Origin: JACDCY01 sp964350145 | GTDB taxonomy: Bacteria > Gemmatimonadota > Gemmatimonadetes > Gemmatimonadales > Gemmatimonadaceae | Reading direction: 5' to 3' | DNA: 14,066 nt | Assembly (NCBI GenBank): GCA_964350145.1 | Contig: CAYGJL010000056.1 | Span: 1-14,066 of the forward strand | Shown here: positions 6,576 to 14,066 of the stretch, one piece after another | How the letters are laid out: each line of letters opens with the position of its first letter | How positions within the stretch are numbered: position 1 is the first letter of the stretch | The notes under the pieces: generated by a model | Told to the model about the DNA's origin: nothing | Databases searched by the model: none | What the model saw: the letters and a program-made list of their open reading frames with translations, nothing else | Made by a program: the position numbers and the translations under genes

Positions 6576-7670
6576 TCATGGCAACTGTTCGGTCATGTCA
6601 CCGTATGTCTCTGGCCTGCGGTCGCGGTAAAACTGCCACGTCCGGCGGACCTGCTCGATCATGCCGAGGTCGAGGTCGGCGATCACCAACTCGTCGTCGT
6701 GCTCGCTGCCGACCGCGAGGAAGTTGCCGCGCGGATCCACGAAGTAGCTCGTGCCGTAGAACTTGCCGATGTTCCACGGCGCTTCGGTGCCCACGCGGTT
6801 GATGCAGCCCATGAAGTAGCCGTTCGCCACCGCGTGCGCCGGCTGCTCCAGCTTCCACAGGTACTGCGACAGCCCCTGCACCGTCGCGGACGGATTGTAC
6901 ACGATCTCCGCGCCGTGCAGCCCGAGCAGCCGCGCGCCCTCGGGAAAGTGCCGATCGTAGCAGATGTACACGCCGATCCTGGCGTACCGGGTCTGGAACG
7001 TGGGGTAGCCGAGGTTGCCGGGCTTGAAGAAATACTTCTCCCAGAACCCCGAAGTCTGCGGAATGTGATTCTTGCGGTACTTGCCCAGGTACGTGCCGTC
7101 CGCGTCTATCACGGCCGCGGTGTTGTAGTACACGCCCGCCATCTCGCGCTCGTAGATCGGCACGATGATCGCCATCTCGTGCTTCTTCGCGATCTTCTGC
7201 ATCAGCTCGACCGTGGGGCCGGGCACGGCCTCGGCGATGTCGCACCAGCGCGCGTCCTGGCTGGGGCAGAAGTACGGGCCGTTGAAGATCTCCTGCAGGC
7301 AGAGGATTTGTACGCCCTTCCGCCCCGCTTCCTCGATCATCGGCAGGTGCTTCGCGAGCATCGCGTCGCGCACGTCTTCAACCGACGCCCTTGCGTCGTT
7401 GAGAGGGTTGCTCATTTGAATCAGCCCGCTTCGTACCGTTCGGCGTCCGGTTGCGGCATCTGTGCGTGACGCGTGCTGGACTCGGGATGGGCTTCGGCGG
7501 CTACGCGAGCTGGCGCTCGCTAAGACTCCGCCTGCGCCCACCCCGGTCCGTGCACGCGTCGGGCGGGATCCCGCGCCGGTGCCGCCGCCGGCAGCAGCAT
7601 TCTTGCCGCTCTTCCCCTCTCCGCGTGCGGGACGTGGTTTCGTTCGCCCTGAACCGCGCTTGGCTGCCAT
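6576..7670 (-). CDS. Beta-ureidopropionase (N-carbamoyl-beta-alanine amidohydrolase), nitrilase superfamily, with N-terminal extension
   Basis: 364 residues from the chosen start. It hydrolyses N-carbamoyl-beta-alanine or N-carbamoyl-beta-aminoisobutyrate to the beta-amino acid, CO2 and NH3. The nitrilase triad is clear: E127 in LCLQEIFNGPYFC, K200 in YRKNHIP and C237 in VYICYDRHFPEGAR. The ATG at 7670 follows a strong GGGAGG placed about 6 nt upstream, 11 nt after the stop of the small gene. The catalytic domain starts only at about residue 78 (TVRSGLIQ), so there is an extra N-terminal tail of roughly 75 residues, basic and rich in Gly, Ala, Arg and Ser. Residues 41-65 are encoded by palindromic element H. 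An ATG at 7415 would give 279 residues but remove the first beta strand and has a poor ribosome binding site. The only other in-frame start keeping that strand is a GTG at 7541, itself inside H. Confidence 0.93.
   Translation of the reverse strand: MAAKRGSGRTKPRPARGEGKSGKNAAAGGGTGAGSRPTRARTGVGAGGVLASASSRSRRSPSRVQHASRTDAATGRRTVRSGLIQMSNPLNDARASVEDVRDAMLAKHLPMIEEAGRKGVQILCLQEIFNGPYFCPSQDARWCDIAEAVPGPTVELMQKIAKKHEMAIIVPIYEREMAGVYYNTAAVIDADGTYLGKYRKNHIPQTSGFWEKYFFKPGNLGYPTFQTRYARIGVYICYDRHFPEGARLLGLHGAEIVYNPSATVQGLSQYLWKLEQPAHAVANGYFMGCINRVGTEAPWNIGKFYGTSYFVDPRGNFLAVGSEHDDELVIADLDLGMIEQVRRTWQFYRDRRPETYGDMTEQLP
7478..7549 (-). repeat. Degenerate palindromic element H inside the beta-ureidopropionase gene
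   Basis: On the minus strand it reads GGAC ... GTGGGC, second stem GGCGGA / GCCGCC, then GTCT, TAGCGAGC, a shortened loop GCCA, GCTCGC, GTA, and closing arms GCCCA ... GTCC. The layout matches A-G but the loop GTAGTTT is replaced. It is 72 nt long, exactly 24 codons, in frame with the gene and free of stops. It encodes residues 41-65, rich in Gly, Ala, Ser and Arg. Confidence 0.78.
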
Positions 7671-7681
7671 GCTCCGCCTCC

Positions 7682-7846
7682 CTACTTCGGCGAGCGGCCC
7701 GCGGCCAGCATCCCGATCAGGATGCCCGCGCCGATTCCGATTCCGATGCCTATCGCGAGGTTGCCGGTGAGGACGCCGATGCCGGCGCCGGCGGCTACGC
7801 CGAGCGCGACCCAGAACCCGACCATGCCAGAGTTTCTTGCGGCCAT
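7682..7846 (-). CDS. Small glycine-zipper membrane protein, 54 residues
   Basis: Encodes 54 residues starting MAARNSGMVGFWVALGVAAG and ending AAGRSPK. After a short polar start there is one long hydrophobic region (about 9-50) dense in GxG and GxxxG spacing, including AIGIGIGIGAGIL, typical of tightly packed membrane hairpins. Two short membrane segments with a turn near TGN (27-29) are likely. The ATG at 7846 is preceded by GGGAGA at a good distance. The TAG stop abuts the ribosome binding site of beta-ureidopropionase, so the two genes are almost surely on one transcript. I cannot assign a function; glycine-zipper peptides of this size are widespread and mostly uncharacterised. It is enclosed by elements H and E. 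Confidence 0.8.
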   Translation of the reverse strand: MAARNSGMVGFWVALGVAAGAGIGVLTGNLAIGIGIGIGAGILIGMLAAGRSPK

Positions 7847-7867
7847 TATTTCTCCCTAGCCTGTGCG

Positions 7868-7958
7868 GCCCGCAGCGCACGTGGTCCCCGAAGGCCGCGT
7901 GCTAGCGAGCGTAGTTTGCGAGCGTAGCGGCCGCAGTGGGACCATGCGCGCTGCGGGC
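7868..7958 (+). repeat. Palindromic element E
   Basis: Outer arms GCCCGCAGCGC (7868-7878) and GCGCTGCGGGC (7948-7958), then TGGTCCC / GGGACCA, then GGCCGC / GCGGCC. The core reads GTGC, TAGCGAGC, loop GTAGTTT, GCGAGC, GTA. It is the only copy whose apical GCGAGC / GCGAGC is not fully complementary; the centre would be a tandem G-A mismatch. It lies 34 nt after the dehydrogenase stop and 21 nt before the small gene. Confidence 0.9.
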
Positions 7959-7992
7959 TGCGTGGAACAGTACCGCAAATGGGGCGAACTGA

Positions 7993-9441
<1,449 letters not shown>

Positions 9442-9528
9442 TTTGGTTCCTGGATACGGTCGTCCAAAGTGTCGGTGAACCCGTGATGTTGCAAGCTCTT
9501 ACCGTCTGGGGGAACTGCGCCCTGCGGG

Positions 9529-9623
9529 GGCTAGGAACGGGTCTGGGTCCGGCCTGGGCCCTACGCGAGCAAACTACGCTCGCTAACACGGGCCCTTGGC
9601 CGGACCCCGACCCGTCCCTAGCC
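9529..9623 (-). repeat. Palindromic element F
   Basis: Outer arms GGCTAGG ... ACGGGTC ... GGGTCCGGCC on the left pair with GGCCGGACCC ... GACCCGT ... CCTAGCC on the right. The second stem is GGGCCC / GGGCCC. The minus-strand core reads GTGT, TAGCGAGC, loop GTAGTTT, GCTCGC, GTA. It lies 87 nt upstream of the dehydrogenase GTG and is closely related to its partner G. Confidence 0.91.
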
Positions 9624-9759
9624 AGCAACTGCACCTTCACCGCCAGCAATGCTCGCAATCCGCCTTCCCTATCCTCCGCCCCCCCGCCCGGAGCCGAAGC
9701 CAAGCGCCGCGCGGCCTCCAAGTCCGTTCCCGCGCTGGCCGCGGTTCTCTAAACCTTGA
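9624..9759. other. Spacer between elements F and G, no gene seen
   Basis: Pyrimidine-rich on the plus strand, with a run of seven C near 9680. No open frame with credible protein features, no RNA gene seen. Confidence 0.4.
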
Positions 9760-9856
9760 GCGTTGGGCAGGCTTCGGGGTCGGCCCAAGGGGCCGTGTTA
9801 GCGAGCGTAGTTTGCTCGCGTAGGCCCCGAGGCCGACCCCGAAGCCTGACCAACGC
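9760..9856 (+). repeat. Palindromic element G
   Basis: Left arm GCGTTGG plus an 18-bp block ending GGGGTCGGCC; right arm is its complement from 9831 to 9856, with one mismatch. The second stem is GGGGCC / GGCCCC. The core reads GTGT, TAGCGAGC, loop GTAGTTT, GCTCGC, GTA. It begins 8 nt after the asparaginase stop codon. The minus strand after it has no T-run. Confidence 0.92.
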
Positions 9857-9864
9857 ACACCGAT

Positions 9865-10896
9865 CTAAGCGAAATCAGCGGCCAGCAAGACCTCACCAAC
9901 TTTTTCGCCGCGCGAGTTCTTCAGAGGCTTGTGCATGTAGTCGGCAAGACGGGGTGGGAGAACGGAGGGGAGGACCTGGAGGTTCTGCAGGATGCGGAGC
10001 AGCGGGGGGTACAGCGCGCGCTGCGCGCCGTCTTCGACCTTGATCGTCACGCCCACGCCGATCTCGGGAATCGCCAATGAGTGCACGCCTTCCGCGCCGG
10101 TCTTGGACAGCACCGCGCCGGCCGTCTCTTCCATCAGCACCGAGTCGAACCGCTCCGTCCCTCCCACGAGGAACGGGTGCTCGGTCATCGCCGACACGAT
10201 CAGCTGCGGGATCTCTTCCCCCCTCCGGGCGGCCGAGCCGAGCCGCGCGTATGCGCGCGCCATGCGCTCGATCGGGCCGCCGAACACGACGACGCCGCAT
10301 CCATCAATCGCGAGCAGCATCTCCGGCGGCGCGAGATCGGTCCACTTCGTCATGTACGCGAGGATCGCCTGCTGCACCGGGTGCTCGAGCCTGTCGTAGC
10401 TGTGCGTCGGCCAGCCGGTGATCTCGGCGCGCGCCAGCATCGCGGCGTGCTTGCCGGAGCAGTTGTTGTGCAGGCGGGTGAGCGTCTTGCCGCACTCGCG
10501 CACCAGCTTCGCGCCGCGCGGCGAGAGCGGCTCGTGCGGCCCGCACGCGAGATCGCCCTCCTCGCGTCCGACGTCGCTGAGCATCCGCTCGACGATCGCG
10601 ACGTGCTCGGGCTCGCCGCCGTGGGAGCCGCACGCGACGGCCAGCTCGTCCGATCCCCAGCCAAGCTCGTCCAGCCCGCCCGCCTGGATGAAGGGAATTA
10701 TCTGGAACGGCTTGGAGCACGAGCGCCAGAAAGTGACTTCCTGCGGGTTCCGCGCGCCGCCGATGAGCGTGTCGTCATCGGCCACGATTGCCGCATGAAC
10801 GCGGTGACAGGATTCCACCTGTCCGCCCCTGACCGCCACAACATCCAGCTCGTGCGAGTAGTCCACCTTCGGAAAATAGGTGGAGCACCGCGGCAA
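9865..10896 (-). CDS. L-asparaginase, Rhizobium etli AnsA (ReAV) type
   Basis: 343 residues from a TTG start. This family is unrelated to the E. coli type I/II enzymes and hydrolyses asparagine to aspartate and ammonia. The characteristic RSCSKPFQ gives the Ser-Lys pair S59/K62, and CGSHGGE gives S91. NNCSGKH gives C146 and K149, and DGCGV gives C200. These four sites lie at a constant offset of 11 from the catalytic serines and zinc-binding Cys/Lys/Cys described for the R. etli enzyme. The lysine partner of the second serine is K265 or K286; I cannot decide which. The start is uncertain: TTG at 10896 or GTG at 10866, neither with a clear ribosome binding site; the GTG gives a more usual N-terminus. 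A heptamer array lies just upstream and element G just downstream. Its product ammonia joins that of pyrimidine breakdown, but a functional link is only inferred. Confidence 0.9.
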   Translation of the reverse strand: MPRCSTYFPKVDYSHELDVVAVRGGQVESCHRVHAAIVADDDTLIGGARNPQEVTFWRSCSKPFQIIPFIQAGGLDELGWGSDELAVACGSHGGEPEHVAIVERMLSDVGREEGDLACGPHEPLSPRGAKLVRECGKTLTRLHNNCSGKHAAMLARAEITGWPTHSYDRLEHPVQQAILAYMTKWTDLAPPEMLLAIDGCGVVVFGGPIERMARAYARLGSAARRGEEIPQLIVSAMTEHPFLVGGTERFDSVLMEETAGAVLSKTGAEGVHSLAIPEIGVGVTIKVEDGAQRALYPPLLRILQNLQVLPSVLPPRLADYMHKPLKNSRGEKVGEVLLAADFA

Positions 10897-10916
10897 GTGG
10901 GACTGGGAGGCGAACT

Positions 10917-10951
10917 ACCCTGCGTGCTCCGTCCTGCGGGCTGCGCCCTGT
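10917..10951 (-). repeat. Degenerate heptamer array upstream of asparaginase
   Basis: Five 7-nt units in register. On the plus strand they read ACCCTGC, GTGCTCC, GTCCTGC, GGGCTGC, GCCCTGT. On the minus strand they belong to the GCAGGAC family, so this array is inverted relative to the one at 11061-11088. Confidence 0.65.
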
Positions 10952-10998
10952 CTGGCGGCGTTTCCTAACGCAGGATTGTCGGAGCCCCCAGACAACAC

Positions 10999-11042
10999 AA
11001 CGGTGACGAGCTGCCAGTGGTAAGGCAGGACCCGTCACCGTT
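10999..11042 (-). terminator. Hairpin downstream of the mla operon, possible terminator
   Basis: Perfect 10-bp arms AACGGTGACG (10999-11008) and CGTCACCGTT (11033-11042), with an inner CTGCC / GGCAG pair (11011-11015 and 11024-11028). On the minus strand the stem is followed by TTGTGTTGTCT, T-rich but not a clean T-run. It is 63 nt past the mlaD stop in transcription order. It could act as a terminator or as a barrier between mlaD and asparaginase transcription. Confidence 0.45.
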
Positions 11043-11060
11043 CGAGATCCCTGCTAGGGC

Positions 11061-11088
11061 GCAGGACGCAGGACGCAGGACGCAGGGC
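11061..11088 (+). repeat. Heptamer tandem array GCAGGAC
   Basis: Three perfect GCAGGAC units and a fourth GCAGGGC, in the 3' region of the mla operon. The last unit also forms the left half of a small hairpin, GCAGGG (11082-11087) with CCCTGC (11093-11098). Confidence 0.85.
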
Positions 11089-11105
11089 TTTTCCCTGCAA
11101 CCTGA

Positions 11106-12083
11106 TCAAAAGACCTTGATCATCCCCTTCGTATACCGACTCGGATCCCTTCGCACGTCCGCCAGTATCGCATTCAGGTCAGTGACCGTCTTCACGAGCT
11201 GGTCGTACAGCTGCGGATCGTTGATGAGGCGAGCCGCCGTCCCCTCCCCCGTCGACATCGCCCGCACCATCCGGTCCGCTCCCGTCACCGTGCTCACCAA
11301 CGCGGTGTACAGGCTGTCGTCCCGCATCAGCTTGCCGAGCGTCCCGTCCGACGTATTCATCGTGGTGAGCAGCGTATCCAGCGACACCAGCATCCGCGTC
11401 ATGTTCACGTACAGCGCCGGATCGTCCGTCAACCGCCCGAACGTGCTGTTGGGATTCTGCAGCCGAGCCATCACCGCGCTGGCCCGCGACAAAGTCGTGT
11501 TGAACTGATCGTACAGCTCGCGGTTCGTGAGCAGCTGCCCAACCGTTCCCTCTCCGCGGGCGATGCCGGACGTGATCTTCCGCAGATCCCGCGTCAGCAC
11601 GACCACGTCGGTCACCGCGTCCGACGCCTGCGCCAGTATGGCCTCGTAATCGGCCCCCGGAGCGATCTGGATGGTGTCGTTGTTCCGCAGCACCGGAAAC
11701 CCGGGCGTGCCCGGCGCGATGTCGAACACCTTGTCGCCCAGCAGCCCGAGCGTGCGGATCCTGGCCTTCGAGTCGCCGCGCACCTGGGCTCGCAACCTCT
11801 CCTCGACCGAGACGATGATCTTCAGGTTGCGCATGGTGTCCGCGTCCACCGGCAGGAACTCGATCTTCTCGATGACGCCCGCCTGCTGCCCCGCTACCGT
11901 CACGCCGCCGCCCTCCACCAGCCCACTCGCCGAAGGCAGGAACGCAATCAGGTTGTAGCGCTTGGCAAAAAGACCGGTCGTCTCACCGAGCCTCACGACC
12001 GCGACGACGATGAGCCCGAGAGCGACCAGAATAACCAGGCCGACCTTGAGCTGATCCCACGTGATGAACGTAGATCGTTTCAT
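11106..12083 (-). CDS. mlaD: MlaD-type MCE lipid-binding protein
   Basis: 325 residues. Periplasmic, inner-membrane-anchored substrate-binding subunit of the Mla/MCE lipid transporter that moves phospholipids between the inner and outer membranes. One N-terminal membrane segment spans about 13-31, followed by an MCE domain (about 42-118) with the hallmark stretch SGLVEGGGVTVAGQQAGVIEKI and the closing TLGLLGDKVFDI. After it comes about 200 residues without further MCE motifs, with recurring segments such as GEGTVGQL, NSTFGRL, DGTLGKL and GEGTAARL. These are a degenerate repeat seen in many long MlaD-like proteins and probably form an extended helical tube or stalk. E. coli MlaD, with about 183 residues, lacks this part. 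It starts 3 nt after the mlaF stop. No lipoprotein box is visible. Confidence 0.93.
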   Translation of the reverse strand: MKRSTFITWDQLKVGLVILVALGLIVVAVVRLGETTGLFAKRYNLIAFLPSASGLVEGGGVTVAGQQAGVIEKIEFLPVDADTMRNLKIIVSVEERLRAQVRGDSKARIRTLGLLGDKVFDIAPGTPGFPVLRNNDTIQIAPGADYEAILAQASDAVTDVVVLTRDLRKITSGIARGEGTVGQLLTNRELYDQFNTTLSRASAVMARLQNPNSTFGRLTDDPALYVNMTRMLVSLDTLLTTMNTSDGTLGKLMRDDSLYTALVSTVTGADRMVRAMSTGEGTAARLINDPQLYDQLVKTVTDLNAILADVRRDPSRYTKGMIKVF

Positions 12084-12086
12084 GTG

Positions 12087-13004
12087 TCAGTAACCACCCA
12101 GGAATTTGCGAATGTATTCGTCGTCCTGCTTGCGCATCTCTTCCGGAGTCCCGAAATAGGCGATCCGGCGCTCGGCCAGCAGCGCGATTTTGGTGCCCAT
12201 CCGGAAAGATGACCGAATGTCGTGGGAAACCACCACGCTGGTGACGTGCAACTCCTTCTGCAACTTCATGATCAGATGGGTGATCGTAGCCGTCGTCAGC
12301 GGGTCGAGCCCGGAAGTCGGCTCGTCGTACAGCATGATCTTGGCGTTGTTGGCCATCCCCCGCGCGATGCCCACGCGCTTGCGCATTCCGCCCGAGAGCT
12401 GGGCCGGCATCTGCGTCATGACCTTGTCCGGCTCCAGGTCCACGAACTCCAGCTTCTCCCGCACGCGCGCTTCGATCTCGTCCTCCTTCAGGTCGGTGTG
12501 CTCCCGCAGCGGGTAGGCCACGTTCTCGAAGACGGTGAGCGAATCGAACAGCGCGGCCGACTGGAACACCATCCCCATCTTCTGCCGGACTTCCAGCACA
12601 TCGTTGAAGCTGAGGTCCACGATGTCCTCTCCGTCTATCAGCACGCGCCCCTTGTCCGGCACCAGCAGGCGCAGAATCAGCCTGAGGATCGTGGACTTGC
12701 CGGTGCCCGATTCTCCCACGACGACCACGGTCTCGCCCTCGTTCGCCTGGAACGAGACGTTCTCGAGGATCGGCTCGTCGAAGGCGAGCGAGACTCCCTC
12801 GACCTGCACGATCGGAGCGGCTTCGGGATGCGGCTTCTGCGAAGGTCCGCGCTCGAGCTTGCGGCGCTCCTCGGCGGCCTGTTCATCCACCGGATGGCGC
12901 GCCAGCGCTGCGGCCTCTCCGGTGTAGAGCTCGGGCACAATCGACGGGTCCGGGTCAGGTATATCCGGCTCGGGTGGAGCCTGCGGGGGCCGCTTCTCGC
13001 TCAT
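12087..13004 (-). CDS. mlaF: MlaF-type ATPase of the MCE lipid transporter
   Basis: 305 residues. Cytoplasmic ABC ATPase energising MlaE/MlaD. All ATPase motifs are intact: Walker A GESGTGKST (97-105), Q148 in VFQSAALF, signature LSGGM (203-207), Walker B IMLYDEPTSGLDP with D227/E228, and H261 in VVSHD. Before the ATPase domain (from about residue 65) is an unusual tail that is first Pro/Asp-rich (residues 5-20) and then charged, ending in ERRKLERGPSQKPHPEAAP. E. coli MlaF lacks it. The ATG at 13004 overlaps the mlaE stop in ATGA, so translation is probably coupled. A longer frame up to 13244 lies inside mlaE and is ignored. Confidence 0.95.
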   Translation of the reverse strand: MSEKRPPQAPPEPDIPDPDPSIVPELYTGEAAALARHPVDEQAAEERRKLERGPSQKPHPEAAPIVQVEGVSLAFDEPILENVSFQANEGETVVVVGESGTGKSTILRLILRLLVPDKGRVLIDGEDIVDLSFNDVLEVRQKMGMVFQSAALFDSLTVFENVAYPLREHTDLKEDEIEARVREKLEFVDLEPDKVMTQMPAQLSGGMRKRVGIARGMANNAKIMLYDEPTSGLDPLTTATITHLIMKLQKELHVTSVVVSHDIRSSFRMGTKIALLAERRIAYFGTPEEMRKQDDEYIRKFLGGY

Positions 13005-13801
13005 AGCACCGCCAGCAGGATCTGCGTGATGAAGTAGTCGATGATCAGGATCGTGATGCTCGAGAACACCACCGTCCTGGTCGTCGAGATGCCGACGCCC
13101 TCGGTCCCGCCCTTCGTGTTCAGCCCGAAGTAGCACGCGACCGTCACGATGATCCCGCCGAACACGAACGGCTTGACCAGTCCGTGCACGAAGTCGATCG
13201 GGATGTAGCTGAGCACGAATCCGCCCGACGCGATCTGCTCCCACACCGTGCGCCAGTACAGCGACGCGGGGAGACCGAGATACGTGCTCGCGATGACGTT
13301 GCCCCCCACGATGCCGGCGACGTCCCCGATGATCGTGAGCACGGGGACCATGATCAGCGCGGCGAGAACCCGCGGCGTCACCAACTTCTTGATCGGGTCG
13401 GTGCCGAGCGTGTTGAGCGCGTCGATCTGCTCGGTGACGCGCATCGAGCCGAGCTGCGCGGCGATTCCCGACCCCACGCGCCCGGCAACCATCAGTCCCG
13501 CCAGCACCGGCCCCAGCTCGCGGATCATGGACGCGGTCACGAGCCGGCCGACGTACATGGTCGCGCCGAACGTCGCGAGCTGCACCGACGTCTGAAGGGC
13601 GAGCACCATTCCGGTGAAGAAACCCGTCAACAGGATGATCGTGAGCGACTGCACGCCGATCGCGTCCATCTGCTGCACCAGGTCCGTGGTGTAGAACGGG
13701 CGGCGGAAGATGAAGCCGATGGACTTCGCCGACAGGACGAAGTACTCCTGCAGCGAAAGGACTCTCTGTTTTGCTGCTTCGTTAAAGACGGAAAGGCGCA
13801 A
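13001..13801 (-). CDS. mlaE: MlaE-type permease of the MCE lipid transporter
   Basis: 266 residues with about five membrane segments, inner membrane. The family signature between segments is present: RELGPVLAGLMVAGRVGSG, then AAQLGSMRVTEQIDAL and GTDPIKKLVTPRVLA (about 94-146). The N-terminal LQEYFVLSAKSIGFIF is the usual amphipathic entry helix. The only upstream start is TTG at 13801, which gives a normal N-terminal length but has no evident Shine-Dalgarno. It is first of three genes in the order E-F-D; no mlaC, mlaB or mlaA is present within the window downstream of mlaD. Confidence 0.93.
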   Translation of the reverse strand: MRLSVFNEAAKQRVLSLQEYFVLSAKSIGFIFRRPFYTTDLVQQMDAIGVQSLTIILLTGFFTGMVLALQTSVQLATFGATMYVGRLVTASMIRELGPVLAGLMVAGRVGSGIAAQLGSMRVTEQIDALNTLGTDPIKKLVTPRVLAALIMVPVLTIIGDVAGIVGGNVIASTYLGLPASLYWRTVWEQIASGGFVLSYIPIDFVHGLVKPFVFGGIIVTVACYFGLNTKGGTEGVGISTTRTVVFSSITILIIDYFITQILLAVL

Positions 13802-13847
13802 TGTGCTGCGGGTTAGGGCAAGCCGTATGCCGGATTCAGCAGTGCGG

Positions 13848-13853
13848 ATTTTA
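13848..13853 (-). promoter_or_regulatory. Candidate -10 element upstream of mlaE
   Basis: TAAAAT on the minus strand, five of six bases of the TATAAT consensus, within an AT-rich patch in an otherwise GC-rich leader, about 46 nt before the mlaE TTG. No good -35 is visible at the proper spacing, so this rests on one hexamer. Confidence 0.25.
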
Positions 13854-13893
13854 GCATGGGGGAGCGCCGAAGGTGAGGTTCGCCGGGGTTTAC

Positions 13894-13914
13894 GGACTGA
13901 GGACTGAGGACCCT
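13894..13914 (+). repeat. Short heptamer repeat GGACTGA
   Basis: Units GGACTGA, GGACTGA, GGACCCT in 7-nt register directly before the large inverted repeat. Same period as the GCAGGAC arrays, different sequence. Confidence 0.6.
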
Positions 13915-13915
13915 T

Positions 13916-14066
13916 GCGGCCTCAGGACTCACTACAATCGCGGATCGGCGATTAATCGAGGACGGAGGATCGCGGAGAGAAACAATCCGCACTTCTTTCG
14001 CTCCCTCCTCAGTCCTCCGTCCTCGATTAATCGCCGATCCGCGATGGCCGTTAGTCCTGAGGCCGC
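13916..14066. repeat. Large nested inverted repeat at the right edge
   Basis: Inner arms of 33 nt at 13937-13969 and 14013-14045 match perfectly. Outer arms of 14 nt (GCGGCCTCAGGACT at 13916-13929, its complement at 14053-14066) also match perfectly. Both sides are separated by 7-nt unpaired spacers. The 43-nt centre holds a minor hairpin GCGGA / TCCGC. The structure reaches the window edge, so its outer limit is unknown. It does not carry the core of elements A-H. Confidence 0.9.

Noticed and set aside
6178..6579. Minus-strand open frame of 133 codons between hydA and beta-ureidopropionase
   Set aside because: Runs through palindromes C and D and shows no recognisable domain; the open frame is likely a by-product of high GC.
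6576..7415. Beta-ureidopropionase starting at the ATG at 7415
   Set aside because: Weak ribosome binding site and loss of the conserved first beta strand TVRSGLIQ; the ATG at 7670 has a strong site.

Overview
This 14,066-base window is GC-rich and every gene I can support is read from the minus strand. Read in transcription order (right to left) it holds: an MCE/Mla-type lipid transport operon (mlaE, mlaF, mlaD); a Rhizobium etli AnsA-type L-asparaginase; a CoA-acylating (methyl)malonate-semialdehyde dehydrogenase; a 54-residue glycine-zipper membrane protein; beta-ureidopropionase; dihydropyrimidinase; a class III (AGXT2-like) aminotransferase; an NCS1 nucleobase/allantoin-type transporter; preT; and the first 45 codons of preA, cut by the left window edge. 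The Mla operon implies an outer membrane. High GC, use of GTG/TTG starts and this gene content suit a soil-type Gram-negative such as Gemmatimonadota, but the phylum is inferred and not proven.

The left two thirds form a nearly complete reductive pyrimidine degradation route. The transporter brings in the base. PreT/PreA reduce uracil or thymine. Dihydropyrimidinase opens the ring. Beta-ureidopropionase releases NH3, CO2 and beta-alanine or beta-aminoisobutyrate. The aminotransferase makes malonate or methylmalonate semialdehyde. The dehydrogenase makes acetyl-CoA or propionyl-CoA. hydA, the aminotransferase and the transporter overlap by 1 and 4 nt, and preT follows after 64 nt, so these are clearly one operon.

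The most unusual content lies between and within the genes. Seven long palindromic elements of 88-97 nt (A-G) and one degenerate 72-nt copy (H) share an almost invariant apical core, while their flanking stems differ in sequence but remain base-paired. They occur in pairs of opposite orientation: A/B before preA, C/D before hydA, H/E around the small glycine-zipper gene, and F/G before the dehydrogenase gene. The right-hand member of three pairs sits 8-12 nt after a stop codon. Copy H is 72 bp long, exactly 24 codons, and lies in frame inside the N-terminal coding region of beta-ureidopropionase. I do not recognise this family from memory.

Other repeats are arrays of the heptamer GCAGGAC in three spacers and a large nested inverted repeat (33-bp and 14-bp perfect arms) at the right edge, upstream of mlaE. 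Spacers over 300 bases are 136-495, 6171-6575 and 9442-9864. Each holds a pair of palindromes and nothing else I can call a gene.
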